A DNA stretch of 64,000 nucleotides, from contig OZ234499.1 of the NCBI GenBank assembly GCA_965153455.1, forward strand, positions 1,178,001-1,242,000, written 5' to 3'. The notes under the pieces were generated by a model. It did no database searches. It saw nothing but the letters and a program-made list of their open reading frames with translations, and had not been told where the DNA came from. Shown here piece after piece: positions 36,375 through 51,600 of this stretch. Numbering within the stretch: position 1 is the first letter of the stretch; every line of letters starts with the position of its first letter. The DNA comes from Sphagnum compactum (Eukaryota > Bryophyta > Sphagnopsida > Sphagnales). The translations under genes and the position numbers were made by a program.

Positions 36375-37870
36375 ATGACTGGAGGCGGAGTTCCAGATGA
36401 TGTTACCCCTTTGCTGGGACACACTGGAAGAGGCACAGCTTCAGAGCTGCGCACTGCAGGCAATATCTTCATCTCCATTGTTGGAGCAGGCGTGTTGGGC
36501 TTGCCTTATGTATTCAAGACCAGTGGATGGGCTGTTGCTGTGACCACTGTCACTTTGGCGGCTTCCCTCACATATTATTGCATGCTGCTGCTGGTCAGTT
36601 CTCCTTTTTTCCTCCCATTTCCTTGAGTATGAATCTCTATCATGAGCTGAAATAGTCTGCCAGGAGCCCAGGGAATCTGTGTTATAGAACAAGAATCCTC
36701 CATAACTGTGGGAACCCAGGGGGAATTCTGAGCATGCACTACGATGTTTTCCAAAAAAAGGCAGAAGGTCCAGTCAGGGTTGCCAAACAGGAAGAATGTG
36801 GCATTGATCGTGAAGTTGAAAGACTTTTTTTGCAGGTAATGTGCAAGGACAAAGCATTGGCAAAAGGAATGCGATGTTACACTTATGGGGATTTAGGGCA
36901 GGAAGCATATGGGGCTGCTGGGCGCCAGCTTGTGGATGTCCTCATCTGTATCTCGCAGATTGGCTGCTGTATTGCCTACCTCATCTTTCTTGGCACCAAT
37001 TTGTCATCCATTGTCACGGGTGCCACAAAACAGTCTTCCTTCTTCATTTTTATGTTGATACCATTTGAGATGTGTATTGCATGTGTGAGGTCGTTGGCTG
37101 CCCTGGCACCATTCAGCATCTTTGCAGATATTTGCAATATGGCAGCATTGGCATTGGTGGTCAGAGACGATTTCCGTAACTTCAAGGGATTTGGGGATTT
37201 GAACTCTTTCACAACTGTGCCAGCAATAGCATTTGCAATGGGGATAGGCATCTACTGCTTTGAGGGTTTTGGCATGACAATTACACTTGAAGCATCCATG
37301 CAGAAACCAAAAAAGTTTGGCAAGATTCTAGCACTCATGTTAAGTCTCATCACACTGGTGTATGTCGCATTCGGGTTCGTTGGATATCTGGCATTCAGGG
37401 AAGAGACACGTGACATCATCACTCTCAATTTGCCAGCCAGTTGGACGACTGTGCTGGTGAAGGCAGGGTTAATCATTGCGCTCTTCTTCACATTTCCTGT
37501 CATGATGTACCCAGTGCATGAGATTGTGGAGCACAAGCTTCTCACGAGCACTTGGTTTCAGAAGATTGTGATGCCATCCCCTCACTTACATGTGCTTCTC
37601 GCAAATGCAGTACGTGGGATTACAGTGCTTGCTGTTGCCATTGTAGCAGTATCAGTGCCAGGCTTTGGCATCTTCATCTCTCTTGTGGGTGGGACTGTAT
37701 GTGCCCTGCTTGCATTTGTTCTACCATCCTTGTTCCACATGCGCTTGTGCTGGGATTCTGCACATTGGACTACCTGCAGCTTTGACATAGTGCTCATTGT
37801 ATGTGGTGTTCTTTTTGCCACCTACAGCACATATTCAACTGTTGCTCAACTATTCTTTCATGCATCCTGA
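36375..37870 (+). CDS. AVT3: Vacuolar amino-acid transporter, AVT3-like (AAAP family)
   Basis: This is a multi-pass membrane protein of the amino acid/auxin permease family, closest in wording to plant AVT3 proteins that export neutral amino acids from the vacuole. Two coding exons, 36375-36593 and 36836-37870, are joined in phase 0 across a GT-AG intron of 242 bases, giving 417 aa against about 410 for plant AVT3. The N-terminus has a cytosolic TPLLG stretch, then the family signature ASELRTAGNIFISIVGAG (about residues 23-40) followed by VLGLPY. Around 10-11 hydrophobic segments follow, with EGFGMTITLEASM and FPVMMYPVHEIVE typical of the group. The frame also stays open through much of the intron, but the canonical donor and acceptor and homology favour splicing. 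Substrate and direction are inferred from the family. Confidence 0.88.
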
Positions 37871-39606
37871 GCATCATTTTCACCCATATGACTTGTATCA
37901 ATGTCACAGGTCAGTGGATTTTAAATTCCACTCGATGCTTGCTGAATTATGCAGCCTGCTAGGTCAAACATTCTCCAAAGTATGGAGGCTTACACATTCT
38001 TAAAATCACTGGGGAGAAAGAGGTGTGCAACTTGTATTGCCCCAGCAGGGTCATTATCATATTACAACGTGGCCATCGTGAGTTGCCGGTCTCTAAGTCA
38101 AGAAAACAGAAATGGCATCTACATTTCTTTTTTTTTCCTGTTTGTTCATGCCTGATGATGCTGTTACAAACCTCAGGCAACTCAGAAACAGACTTCTTTT
38201 TGAACAGAACAACCCTGCAAAAAGGGTAGTCTTACTATGATGGATTTTATTGCAGTGACTAGTTAAATTGGAAATGGGTTCTTGCTCTGGCATCTCCCTG
38301 AATTCTGAGTGAATTTAGTGAGGAATAGTGCAACTGGCCCTGTGAAGCACAATCCTTTGTTCATGAAAGATCTTTCACACCATACATGGCAAAAATGGAT
38401 TGTGACTTATTTTCAGAACTAGGTGTGGATAGGTTTATGATGCATATCATAAGACAGTATGAAATCTTTACTTAGTTCAGTGCTGACTAGTAGAATGATA
38501 AAATTGGGTTCCCAAATTTGTGTTGCTGTGGTGTAAAGTCAAAAGCAGTGCATGGCCCAAACAGCAAGATACTCACTTCTGTAATGTTGAAGCTCATGAC
38601 AAATATATAAAACAATATTTTTGAAACACTTGAGTTTCTACTTCCCTTTTATTGAAACTTTAACATGATGTTACATGTTACACCATCTACATATCCCTAC
38701 AAACTTTAAATTCAAGTCATTTTTCCAGCACACTCTGAGATCTGAGATCCCCAAAAATACCAACTTATCAGCACTCCTGATGATTGTCAAACTTTATTTA
38801 AGCTAAGAGTCCAATTGTACCAAGGGGAACTTGAAGTCTCTCCTATGGGGAATATTCTTATTCAATCCTAGTTCCATATGGCTTTCACTGAAATTCACAT
38901 TGCTATCAACAGCTACCAATGGCAGCATATTGAAGTACAGAGTCTGACTTTATCTATCAAGCTTCAGCAATGCCAGATTCAAACCCAATTAGAGAGTGGA
39001 AACACAAGTCAGAAATAGACTTGAAATCTTTATGGGTCCTCAAATGAATAATCCAAGTAGAAGTTATTGCAATGGGGAATGCAGCTTGGCATTTACAAAT
39101 CACGTTACACTAGGGATATAGGAATCAACAGAGGAAGGAAAATTTTAATCCTACTTAGTGGACCTTCTGAGACTGGAACTGTATTACACCGAGACATCAT
39201 TTCCCATAGGTAAGACCCATTCATTAGCCTTTGACTCTCCCCTGGTGGAATGCCCTTAGAATTTGTTTACAGGATTTCATCCACCAAGTCAAGGCCTGTG
39301 AACAAAAACAAAACAACGAAAGGCGACAGGGAGCGACAGACTTAATTACAAGTAATGATTAGATTACACCAAATCCCTACCATGGATTTTATGCCCACGT
39401 GCTTTACAAAGTGGAGGTGCAAGGTTGACCAAGCAAGAGACCTCCTGGGGGCAAGCCACAGAAACGGTGGGAATAAGTTTTCCAGGAGAACATGACAATA
39501 AGGAGGGGGACACCTCTTTGCAAATTTCCATGTTCCCAGAAAGCAGGTGTTGAAGACCCTATCACCCAGACTGGAAATGCAGTCAGGAAATCCATGCAAA
39601 CCTGCA
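37871..39606. other. Convergent intergenic region AVT3 / GRV2
   Basis: This is the tail-to-tail spacer containing the 3' UTRs of both genes. I see no gene, repeat array or RNA gene. Short frames here have no domain resemblance. Confidence 0.6.
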
Positions 39607-42600
39607 CTATGAAGGAGGGGCTGGTGACTTCCCTGGACTGTCATCAGAAGGGTTGCTGGCAGAGCCAGATAGTCTGACCACAGCTGACCGTGATGAAGGT
39701 GCTGGAAGAGCATATGTTACAGCCCCAGAGCCTTCAATTAGACCTGCAATTCCAGCAGCTGCTGATTGTGAATTTGATGGCAAAAACAGATCATGCTTCT
39801 GATCTTTATAAGCGCTCCACACCTGCAACAAAAAGCCCCTTTCTAATTCAGTTGTCTATACTGAGTATCCTTATAGTTACTGAGACCTCCATACTACGAA
39901 AGTCAAACTGAATAGAATTGAGATGAACCAACAATACATTATAGAGAATACAGATCTGACAGCATAACAGCAAACAAAGAAAATGTAAAGAAAAAGGAAT
40001 TGTCTACTCAAGCTGTAAACCATTATCTTAAACTACCTAACAAGCAACAATGGCTTTGTGACTCCTATTTGTTTGTTTACTATCATGATGATTATCACAT
40101 TGGAAGTGAAAGATGCAGGTACTTCCTTGACAAGAGGCAAATCTATGGAGACAAGAACATACGTCAGATGTTGTCAAAATCTCCTGAACTTTTGCTGAGT
40201 GTACACCCTCACTAGCAAATGCACGCAAAACCTGCATGGAGCTCAGAAACATGACTGTCATAAGTCGGTGCTGTACAGAAACCAACAGAAAAAGATGTTG
40301 AAGAAGATGAAAAATACACAAAACAATCCTCCATATTCTTTCTACAGAAAGGAAATCAGCCTGCGCACAAGAACAGACAAGGATCTACAATTCCATGCTG
40401 AAACTACCTCAACTGCAAGAACTCGGCCCACAGAAGCCTCAGATTCATTCCACTTCATCTGAGCACAAAGTCCATATTTTCCACCGGCACGCCAGTCCAG
40501 TAGTCCCAGCAGTACTTGTACCAATCCAACCCTGAAAATCTCCCACAGACAACACTTTAGTCCTGCTACACTGGAAATTGACTGAAGCAGAAAACTTCTT
40601 TCATTTTTTTCTGGTATCCAGCTGGTTTCTGGCTACTGATGCATGCAACCATTCTGATGTTCCTGCAATCTAAGAATCTTGATCACAAGAATTTGTGAAG
40701 TATAAACTCACTTCAACCCTTGAGCAACAAGTGCATCACGAGCACGATTGCCAGCGACCACAACTCTCTTCAGAGTCTCAAGGGCAAGAACACTCCCTCC
40801 ATGCCATCCTATGGCCTTCATTAACAATGGGACAACCTGGGGTGATCCTATGCCAGGTGTGGCCATGGCCTCAGCACATGCAGTACTGGCAGCCAACTGA
40901 TGCAGCACTCGTAAGCAGCTGAGTCTGACAAGTTCTTGAGGAGTTTGATTCCCAGGTGTCCCTTCTCCATCTTCTAGTTCCCATATCCCTTCACTACTCC
41001 CTTGCCTGCCAATAGCCATCACTACTTGCTCTCGTGATGACATGGGCTCAATGCGTCCCTCATTTGCCATTGCTGATACCAGCTTTGGGACATAGCCGAG
41101 GTGCGCCACATGATCTGCCAGCATTGGCTGCACACGGAGGAGGGAGACCAGAGCTGCTGAAAGTAGTAATGGGAGTTGAGAGTCCACCGGTTGCCCTACT
41201 TTCCTGTGTGTTGCTGCGGCTGCAGTTACGTACTGGTCTAGCAATCCCTCCAAGAATCGCTTTGGGTTACGAAGGGGAAACTTTGGGTCCTTGAGAAATA
41301 AACGCACATAGACCCCTCCAACCTATCCAAAAGATAAGATCAACATAAGAAAACAATGTCCCAGGGGCTAACTAGGAAACAAGCACTGAGAAGAGAGAGA
41401 AACACAAATCCCTTTGCACCACAGATAGACTCATTGGGTATGCAAGCATTACACCCGTCATGAAATTCCTGCATCTTAGGATAAATTTGAAATCAAAGTG
41501 AACCTGAGGTTCATCACGCATGTCTTGCTGGCCTGAGGCATGCTCTGGCAGGTCCCACTCCACAACATGTCCATGTGTCTGCTCCCGATAAAGATCCACA
41601 GCCATAGTAGCAAGCTGTGCGCCAAGTGAGGCAGCCATAGCAGGGCTCCACACAAGTTCCGGGGTCTCAGTACTTTGCTCTAGTGCTGTGACCACAGCAT
41701 CCCCTGGCCCATCGCGAATGGCAGAAACCAAACCATCTGGAAGGAACCGTGCAATAGTGATGGCCACTCGAGGTCCATGCATTGGCTGTCCAACAAGCTT
41801 TCCAAGTAATGATGCGGCTGACGCCCTTATTTGAATGGGAACATCTTCTGCAAAGCATGCATGATCACATATAGCTTTAAGTCACTACAAGTTGCTCTAA
41901 ACCATTAATCCAAACATCTATTACAAGGATCCCATAAATAAAATGACAAGAAGGATTCAATCCTGAAGGCTGTGGACTGAACCTTGAACAGGCAGGAGGA
42001 GTTGAAGAATGTAAACAGCTCCACCATGTTTGGCAGCTGCCCAAGCAAGCTCAGATGTACTAGCCAATGCATATAACACTCGAAGAGCCCCTTCTCTACA
42101 TTCTGGGGCACAGTGTAATAACTGAAGGAGGAGAAGCAAGGCAGATCTATCTGCCACCATAGCCTCCACACAGGAAGCATCAGTTGTCAGCCTTGCTAGC
42201 ACATTCAGACATAACTTGGGCACTTTTTCACTTGAGGGTTTGGTGTCCTCCAAGCATCGCAGTAAAGGAGCTAGCCGCTCCTTTGTAGAGAACACTGAGG
42301 TGAGCTCTGAATTTGCTATAAGTAAATTCTGCAAAAAAACAGATCTGACAACATGAGCAGAAAGTATATCCCTCAATGAAACTTGACAGGAAGACATGGG
42401 TCCTACCAGACATTCTTGGCAGGAGACAGGATTTCCATTTCATACAGCTGCAGGAATAAACCCAAAGATTGAATCCTCAAGGCCTGATTCAGCAAAACAA
42501 CAAGGATTGGAAGAAATAACGACACAGCTGTACCTGCAATGAGGTTAAAGCCATTGTGAGATTTCTAACAAGAGACTGAGATTCCATTTGCTGGAAACTT

Positions 42601-45600
42601 GAATCTGTATCAGGAGTTATCACCACCACTGCCCTCTCACCCTCTTCTCCTTGTCTTTGGGATTCCCCTTCCTCCTCACCATGGTTCTTTTCAGGAGATG
42701 GTGGTACTGGGGGTGGTCTGATTTCAGAAGGCTCAAAATTAGTCTCAGGCGGAGGATTGATTCCACTTTCACCTTTAAGTTCCAAGGCTAGAAGCTTTTT
42801 ACGTTCTTCCACAATACCGCTGATGAAATCCACCAAAGCCTCACAGAAATCTTGTCCATCAACAATCTCAAAATCAGGTTGTTCATTATACACTCGCAAG
42901 TAGACATTGCCCACATGGAGCTCCTTAGAGAGTCCCTTGTATTTGAAATCCTGAGCAGGTCGCATGTCATATGAACCATCTGGAAGTTGTGAAATACGTT
43001 GGAGGTCCACAAACTTTAATAACTCTGCCCTTGTTGCTGAGTTCCATATTATCTGCAAACATGTCCTGACACAGCTCAGAGAAACAGACATAAGGGAATC
43101 ACAATGTTCCTTGGCTAGTGTGGATGAGAAGAGTACATTGCAAACCAACTGAGTTAGTACCTGAGGAGACTCCAAATTGGAGTTGAGATTACGAAGCAAC
43201 TCTCGGGTTGACTCATCACGAAGCATGTTAGAAAGTTTCGGTGTTAACAATGCGTGCAAAGATGTGGCCGCACTCTCATTATATGGGGTGGCAAGGTCAT
43301 CATCGAGTAAACCACTAACTCTGGCTAAGGCCCGAACAGCAAGCATAGCATGCATGTTTTTTGCCCTTTGAACACTATCTCCAATGCCCTCAGGCCCAGT
43401 GGACTGATTGTTCTCTGCTGTGGAGTCATACTGCAGGAGGAGGGGTATAAGGTACCTGCAACAATCAAGTAATTGAGAGCATTAGAGAGCACCTACTATC
43501 CTCTTGAACAACTAGCAGGTATCCCTCATTCATAGAAACTATTGGCCAACAATATAGCCTCTCGATCTAACAACATGGGATAGAAGCAGGACATGCTACA
43601 AAGCATACCACATGACCCCTGCCCTCAGTAGTGCATCTTGGAGATCTGCTGAAGCTGCAAGCTGGCCTATGGTCTGGAGGGCTGCATCCACTGCCAGTGT
43701 AGCAAGCTCCAGCTCAGAGCAATGCACCACATCCACCACAAAACCTGGACATTGCAACATCTCTTGGCGGGCACTCTCAAATGTACTTAACCCTGCAACA
43801 AAAACACAATCAGTAAGCATGTTTTGAATTACCTCCATGCATCTATACTACACTGTTAATCCCAGAAGTGAAGTAAGCGCTTCCAGAAACACAACAGAGC
43901 CCTGGAACATAGAACAAGGCATTAACATGGACAATCTACAGCTGCAAAGGACATTCAATTCTTTTCCTGGGAATATTAAAAAGCACTCCTTAGGTGATCT
44001 GACCACTCAGAACAAAACAGCTTGTCAGAGGCACCAATGATGCTATAAACATTGCATGCAACATCTCCATACTTTACAACAGTTCCACAGATGTAAAACT
44101 TCTGTCAAGCTTCTTGAAAATGTCAAACTAAAAGTCTACAGGTAGTAAGAATTAACTGCACCTCCATAGTTGAAGTACTGCAAATACCTGCAAAGGTGCG
44201 CATGATGTTGGTGACAATTACAGCTGCTGGGTCAGTAGGAGCTGTGCCACGCTGAACCACATACATACAGCGGGCCAAGAGCATAGCCAGCAGTGAAACT
44301 CCTCCATCTCGAACAAGCTCCTCTCCATTCAGGGCAGATGAAACACACCTGAATGGCTCAGGAAATTCAAAAATCTTTGGCACAAAACATATCCAAATAC
44401 TTCTAGTTGAACAGGAGACAGCATGCAATGAAATGTAGATCACAGAGACTAACATAAACCAAGTCATGGAGACACATCATCCCATAAGGGTGGCATTCTT
44501 AATATCGGCAAGTCCTTTTGAGTACTGTGGCGAGAGTGAGCTAGTACAAAGGAGTAGCGTTAGCTTACGTAAGCCAGATAAGTTCAGAAGCTGCTTCAAG
44601 AAGAGGGGCACGCTCTGGTGACAGGAAGTTGTTGTCATCACTTTCAACAGTGATGGCATTAAGCAGCATTGGGTACCCTGCATACTTGAAAGGCTCTAGA
44701 ACATCCCCATATCTACTGAAGAGAATGCACTGTCCCTTCAACAGGAGCTGCAACCGCCATGGCTGTGGACCCTGTAGACCTTGCAGTGTAGCCTGTATCC
44801 AATTACAAATTCACACTCAGTTCTAATACAGTAACACTTCTGACAAACATTGCTGATTGGTCTTGATCAACCAGTACAGCAGAAGAGACAGTACACATGT
44901 CTATGTCTGTGAATCCAACATTTAGCCACATCTGATATATGTCCCATATATGTCTACAGACTAGTATATTACTCATCACACTGCATAAGTGTAGATCAGA
45001 TCTCCATAGAAGAAGTTGTCACAACCACTTGCTTGACACTGAAAGTTCAAAAATCAGCAAAGGATTCCATCAAAAAGAACAATCCTGGGTAAGAGCACCA
45101 TAATAAATGGCAAAACAACACTCACCTGCAACCTTTCGTATGCCTTTTGAACAGCAACGAACTTCTCCCTCCCCTCAGGATTTTTATCTGGGTGATACCT
45201 CATAGCCAGCCTGCGGTATTGGCGCTTTAGAATCTCTTCGTCAACCCGTCCAAAAACCTTGGTGCTCACAGCCTTTCCCTCATCCTCCATGTCTCCAGTG
45301 ACTCCATTTGCCTCAACATCATCCAAAGAGATTTCTAAGATGGCACAAGCTTCTTCTTCAGAAAGATCCATGGGTCGTCGAGTGAGTTCCTCTCGCCACA
45401 TGGCAAGCAAAGATTGCAGGAACTCAACATGTTCCACAATCCTCCAATCTGGAAAACGGATTTGGTCACAGAGGTTTCGGAGATAATACCGATGGCACCA
45501 CATCTCGTCTTGAAGCTCTGGGTAGGTGGCAGGTGGCATGGGTGCATATTCATATAGGGCATGGCAGTGCTGTGACAGCTTCTGTGGGAAGTCTCCAAGA

Positions 45601-48600
45601 TGTTTGAAAACCTGCATCCGGAAATGGACAGATTAACTGTGTATGAAACAGCTTGTGCAAACAGTATGCGTGTTTTGGTCCCCTATGACAGGGTTCATGG
45701 TGCTGAGGCACATACCTGGTCTATCAGATGCTCTCCCCGCATCTTGTGGGTCCAGATTATTTCTGGAGTGTCTGAATCTGCCACAAGGCTTGCTGCAAAG
45801 GCAGCTGGTCCACTTCTCTCAAGAACATACAGCAGAGATTCAGGCAATAGGCCCCCAAGTACACTGCGTTTGGCTAGAGGAAGAGATGAAGAAACTGCAG
45901 CATCTGCACCACCATGGAAAGCTTGCTGTGCATGCGTTGATGCAAAGAGGTTTGCCACTGAGTCCAAGTTTGAGCCCCCATAAGCCAAGGCGAAATAGAA
46001 AGCTCCAGTGCTGTATAGACGAGCCATTCCCTTGGGATTACGGGTGAGTATTGCCTTTAATAAGGAGGCTGCATTTTCCACAATTGCTGGCTCTCCAGTC
46101 AACATCGCCTGTATTGAAACAGTTATACTCTTAGTAGCAACATAAAGTACAGTCTCCACATGTAAAGTGCACCTACTTTCCAACTTGGACTCCGGGAACA
46201 CTTGAAAATAAGAAAGAAAGAAAGAAGGATAGATAAAAAGAGGGCACAGAAAATACTGAAGAAGACAAAGGGGAGAGGTGGACAGTTCTCCCCTTCATTT
46301 TTGACTAGGCATTCACCTGAGCAATGTGTGGCAAGCATCGTGGACTCGAGAGAATGCGCTTCACTCGTGGGGTTGGGGTGATGAGTTCCCCTGCATCATC
46401 CAGATCTGAATGAACTGCTGCCATGCTGTGCAGTATAGAAAGGGCTACCTCTCCCACCTGGACACACAAAGGAACTCAATTAAGCATAGAATTTCTTTCT
46501 CCGTACAGGACACCAATACTTCCAATGTTGCAACACAAAACACTAGCCAGTGCATTTTTAAAACTGAAGACATTGTCAATAAAGGAACAGCTAGCAAGAT
46601 CGATGAAGTTGCAGAGAAATCTCCACAACAACAATTAAAGGTAACACGACAATGAGTGCAGTCATAACCTCATGAGAGTCGCTCACAAAGTGACAGACCA
46701 TCACCTTCATCACGAACGGCAGTGACGAGCTGCCATGACTACCCACTGAGTTCATCAGCTCCCGACAGTGGGTGTAGATAAGCATATAATAATCTTCCCA
46801 AAAACTTGGGCAAACCATTATACACAATCTGCGTCCTGAGTTTCTGTTGCCTTTCTGGAAGCAATGGGAAGACTCAGACGTGATGTTGGCTAGCACTCAA
46901 GGAACAGCTAGCAATTGCACAATTGTGCAGAGGATTGCTGTCAGCCGAGTGGACCCAATAAACATCCTATGTTAGTTTGGATAACAATTGTCAGTGTTCC
47001 TTCCACTTCATAAGCTAAGGGAACTCATAAGAAGACAGACCTGCACTGGAGTTAGCACAGGAACTCGAGTTGCTAGCGCCCATCTTAACTCCCGAATATC
47101 ACGCAGCTGCTTCCATTCTGTCATGCCATTAGCCCAGCACTTGGAGTTCCAATCAATTTCCTGCTTTGACCAAGCCCGCCTTACTGCATCCTTCTCCATA
47201 GGCCCCACTTGTACACCATCCTTGTCTATATAGTGCCATTCTTTCTGTGGCTCAACAAACGCAGATGCTGCGATCAAGTTGGACTGCAATGGAATAGCAG
47301 TCCTCTCTGAAGCCTCATGTGCTGTTGTGAGTAGATCAACAGCCAGAATGCACCCTCCAACAGCAATGCATGCCTCTGCATTTGCTGGTACCTTCATGAG
47401 AACCTGTTCAGCCCACACACTCATCAAATCAATGGACACTACAAAAGTTGCCCACAGAATAGAACCTTCTCTCTTGCAGCAGGTGAAAATGACATGACGT
47501 CAAACAATGAGCAACACCAAGTAACAGTGTAGCAGCCAACCAGAAAACTTAGCAACATCACACAATTCAGCACATTAGACCCCTAGAAAACAGTGAATTA
47601 CAGATGCAGCAATTGATTGCATTGAGATTCAGTCTCTAGATGACATTGTTGCGAGTAAACAGGTGGTGAGAGGAACAAGAAGTGGAGTTAGGTTTGAGCA
47701 CCCTGAGCTCTTATGCTACTTCATCGAGTGGCTCATAGGCCAGAGCAGTGGTAATGCTACTATTGACATGAGTGTCAGGATCTGGGACAACATTGTTGCA
47801 ACAGGGGCCAGAAGTCTTTGCAGAGATTTCAAGTCATGGTTACTTTACACACAGTGGCCTGGAGTCCCACAAACCTGGTATGACAGATTTAGAACATCTG
47901 TAACTATTCATCAAACTGTTGCACAAAGCCAGCCTAGTACAATGTGTGCACAAACTATGCTCCACAACAATTACAGGAAGAGCAATACAAAAGCAGTTCC
48001 AACCTTCAGTAGGAGCAACAATCTATGTCGTAGAGTCCTGTCATTAGTTCGATCTAGCAGCACAGTTATGTGAGGGGTCCCATCAAAAGCACCAATGGTC
48101 TGATAATGCTGTTCATACACTATAGCCATGGCTCTGGCACAAAGCTCCCGGACAGAACCCCCCCCACCACCACCAAATCCATCAAGTCCTGCCATATCAC
48201 ACCAGTCCACCCCAAGCTCTTCTGTTCCAGCACCCTCTATGGTAAGCCCAACATCCGCATCACAAAGGAAACGATGGTACAGTGCACGGAAGAACACCAC
48301 AGGATCTCGTAAAGGAAAATCCTGTGCTCTGGAGCCTGCCCCTCCTCCGCTATCGAGCAACAACCTCAAATAATACTGACCAACACAAACCTCTTTTGAA
48401 AGGCTTGGATATCGTACTGCAAATTCTGCATAATTCCATGAGAGTTGGTTTGATGACTCTTCACCCTCATTGGACTCTCCTGCAATGGCAACAATCCCAA
48501 GTACACTGACATCTGCTGTGCGTTCTTTTTCCACATCTAGGTGGTGCACTTCAGCCTGCAAGGCTTCACGCAGCTCTTGTCGGGTTCGCTCATTCCATAT

Positions 48601-51600
48601 CAGATCAGCACGGCTATGATTGAGACCAAATTCCTTCCAAAACTCTGGCCAGTTGCAAAGAAGCCGCCCCGACCCTACAGGTGGCTTGTCCACTATCACT
48701 TGTGCAGGTGCAGGGCCTGTAGACTGAGCTCCATTTACACATAGTGAATCCGTTTCCCCTGTTGATTCACTTAAACTTGGATTTGAAGACTGCATTAAAG
48801 CAGGCAAGGCATGTGAAGCACTAAGGTCCACTGAAGATGGGAGTGATGTGGTGGTACTTGTGACTCCTTCCTCAGCAAGTCCACCTGATGGTCCTAGTGA
48901 GCTTGGAGAGCTTTGACTCAAGTGCAATTGCCCATTTGTTGCACCTGCCACCTCATTATGAACACCAATGTCCAAAGCAGTGGGGGCAAACGGATTCTTG
49001 GCCCTAGGTGATCGTCCCCACCGTTTCTGCAGTATACGCTGCTGCTTTTGCTTTGCCAAGGAGGTACTGGATGACATGGCTTGGAAGTTGAAGTCTTCTT
49101 CTTCCTCAGAGGGGCGGGTGTGGAGGTATGCAACAAGTCCTGGCGGAAGGATCCGTGAAAGGAGATCAACTGCTGGTTGGTGTGCATCTGCCCATAAGGC
49201 CACAAGCTGCCGGCTAACTTCCCGGCGTTCTCCTGCAGGCAAGTAGAAAGCATGAACAAGGTGGCGAAGTAACGCTCCATCACGTAATGCAGCATCCCGC
49301 ATTGACTCTGCTGCAATGGCATCCTCCTCAGCAATTGCACGCATGATGACAGCCACTGTCTCACGCACCCCTTCTGCTGGATGCCCAAAAAGTGCAAACA
49401 AGCGGCGCTTTAAGCCAGCCACCTGACGCAACATCTCAACAAACGTTGAGCTTTCAGTTGTCTCACTTTGTGGTTCACAGAGCATTGCCTCCAGTACATC
49501 AACAATTGCCATGGACAGAAGCGGGGAAACTGAAGCTGTTCTCAGCCGGTTCACTAGCACAGTAATCTGAGCAGCACTTCCTAGCATTGCTGATTTTGCA
49601 TGCATAATTGTGGCCTGCCTCTCCCCTCTTGTATTCATCAATAAACTGCTCTCACCTGGGCCCCCTCCAACCAGCATCGCTAACAGCCCTGCAGCTTCCA
49701 TTGCAACCCCTTCTGATCCACTGCGTAATAAACCCATGATCCGCCCAACTGCAACAGGCATGGAGACCACCATAGATGCTGCTGTGGCAGAACCAAGCAA
49801 GCGACGTAAACAAGCCACTAAACCCATTAAAGTTGCAGCAGCTTTGGGTGATGGGGGTGGAGGGGGAGGTGCCTCAGGGGGAAGATTGGGTGGGGCTGGA
49901 AGCATGGACAGCAATGCCATGAGGGTTACATCAAGAACTTCCATATTGGGTTGCAACCCAGAGTAAGGAACACATGCATTGAATTCTCGGACTCGCCTCC
50001 ACAGCCTGGCTTTTGATCCTGGAACAGATCCTCCTTCTGCAACTGCATCCTTGGCAGCAGCAGTGAGGTGCTTCACATGCAAGGCCTCACCATCCACATC
50101 AGCAAAGAGACGGTGTGGTCCTATGACAGACGTGGATAGGGGCAGGGGTACCACCCTCCCACATGGCGGATCCAAGTGGTGACCTGGCATAGTGAGCCTT
50201 GCCAACACAGGCAATGCCCGTTGCCCCTGAATTCAAAGGTACAGAGAGCCACTAGTCAAACAATCACCAGACACAAATGAAATGAATATCAACAATCAAA
50301 TGGATGTGCTCCATAAGCTGGCCTCAAAGAAGCAGTACACACCATAAGAGTTATCTCAATGGAACAAATTCAATCAACATGATAAGTGCTAATGTTTTAG
50401 GAAAACATGTTTAAGAAGATCACAGTACGCACCTCTGACTGGACAGCATCTCGGACAGCTGCCAAGAGACTATCCCGAGATGTACTTGAGTACACCTAAA
50501 GAAATGCAACAAAAAGTCAAGACACTTAATAAGTCCAGGGATAGCATGCATTTAGTCTAAAGCCTTCAGCAACCAAATTTAGGAACTCCAGTCACTTGCC
50601 TAAGATTGCAGGGCTGCAAAATAGACATCATATCATGCTGCCAAGTTATAGTAGAAGCAAATTCGAACATTTGTGACTGATATAGTCAACCAAATCCCAA
50701 GAAAATGAGTAGAGAGGAAGACCCTCTTAGAGCATCTGGCATTTACAAGCTCATGCCTTTGGATGATCAGTTTCAAACCTTAAGGGTAAGTATATGACTT
50801 GACAGGTACCATATATAGTACCCAGATAGAAACAATCAGCAAAGCTTACATGTATTGGGCAGCCATCATTGAAGTCAATGGCAAACATCTGAGGCTCCTC
50901 TGCAAACCGGACTAGGTCTTCGACCGCTGACAAAGGGCGCACAATAACTGCCTGCATTGAACTCACATATGAGTCTTCAGACCATCTCTTCAGGCACATT
51001 GATTCATACAAGTACCAATCTTCCAATCTTCACCACTAAACTGTCTCCATTCATAACAAACATAGTCTACAACAAACACATGAACCTGCAACACAATTTC
51101 AACATTTTATGATTGTCTCTCAAAGAGATCTCCAAGACCTAGATGATTACAATAGGAGGCTCTAGTCTACACCACCAAAAAAATTTGTGCAGAAATTTCT
51201 GACCCCCAAACAGTTGTCAGCCCTACAATATTTCCTCAGATTGCCAACCTCCCACATGTCAAAGCAAAAGAATAAAGCAAATAAAATTCAAACAAGTACT
51301 GCAGCTGACCTCATAGTTGTTCTGGCGCCTTTCAACCAAGGAGGTCTTGGTAAGCACCAATTGTCGGGGAACAGAATCCCCCTTCTCACCAAGGCCATTA
51401 GTTCCAATACCCATTAAGACACTGATGGACCTAGATGTGCCATGACCAGCTGAACGGATACGTGTCACAGACCATTCTCCAATTGGTGTTTCTTCTGCAC
51501 CCACTGCAGTTTTTGCTGTTTCATGTTCACAGCCAACACAAACCTACCTTAGCCTGGGTTTTCCATCAAAAACTGAAGATGCAAAAAACACACAATTGCA

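Noticed and set aside
36594-36835. Reading AVT3 from an internal ATG at 36734 as a single-exon gene
   Set aside because: The family signature lies in the first exon, and GT-AG splicing restores a full-length AVT3 with correct phase.
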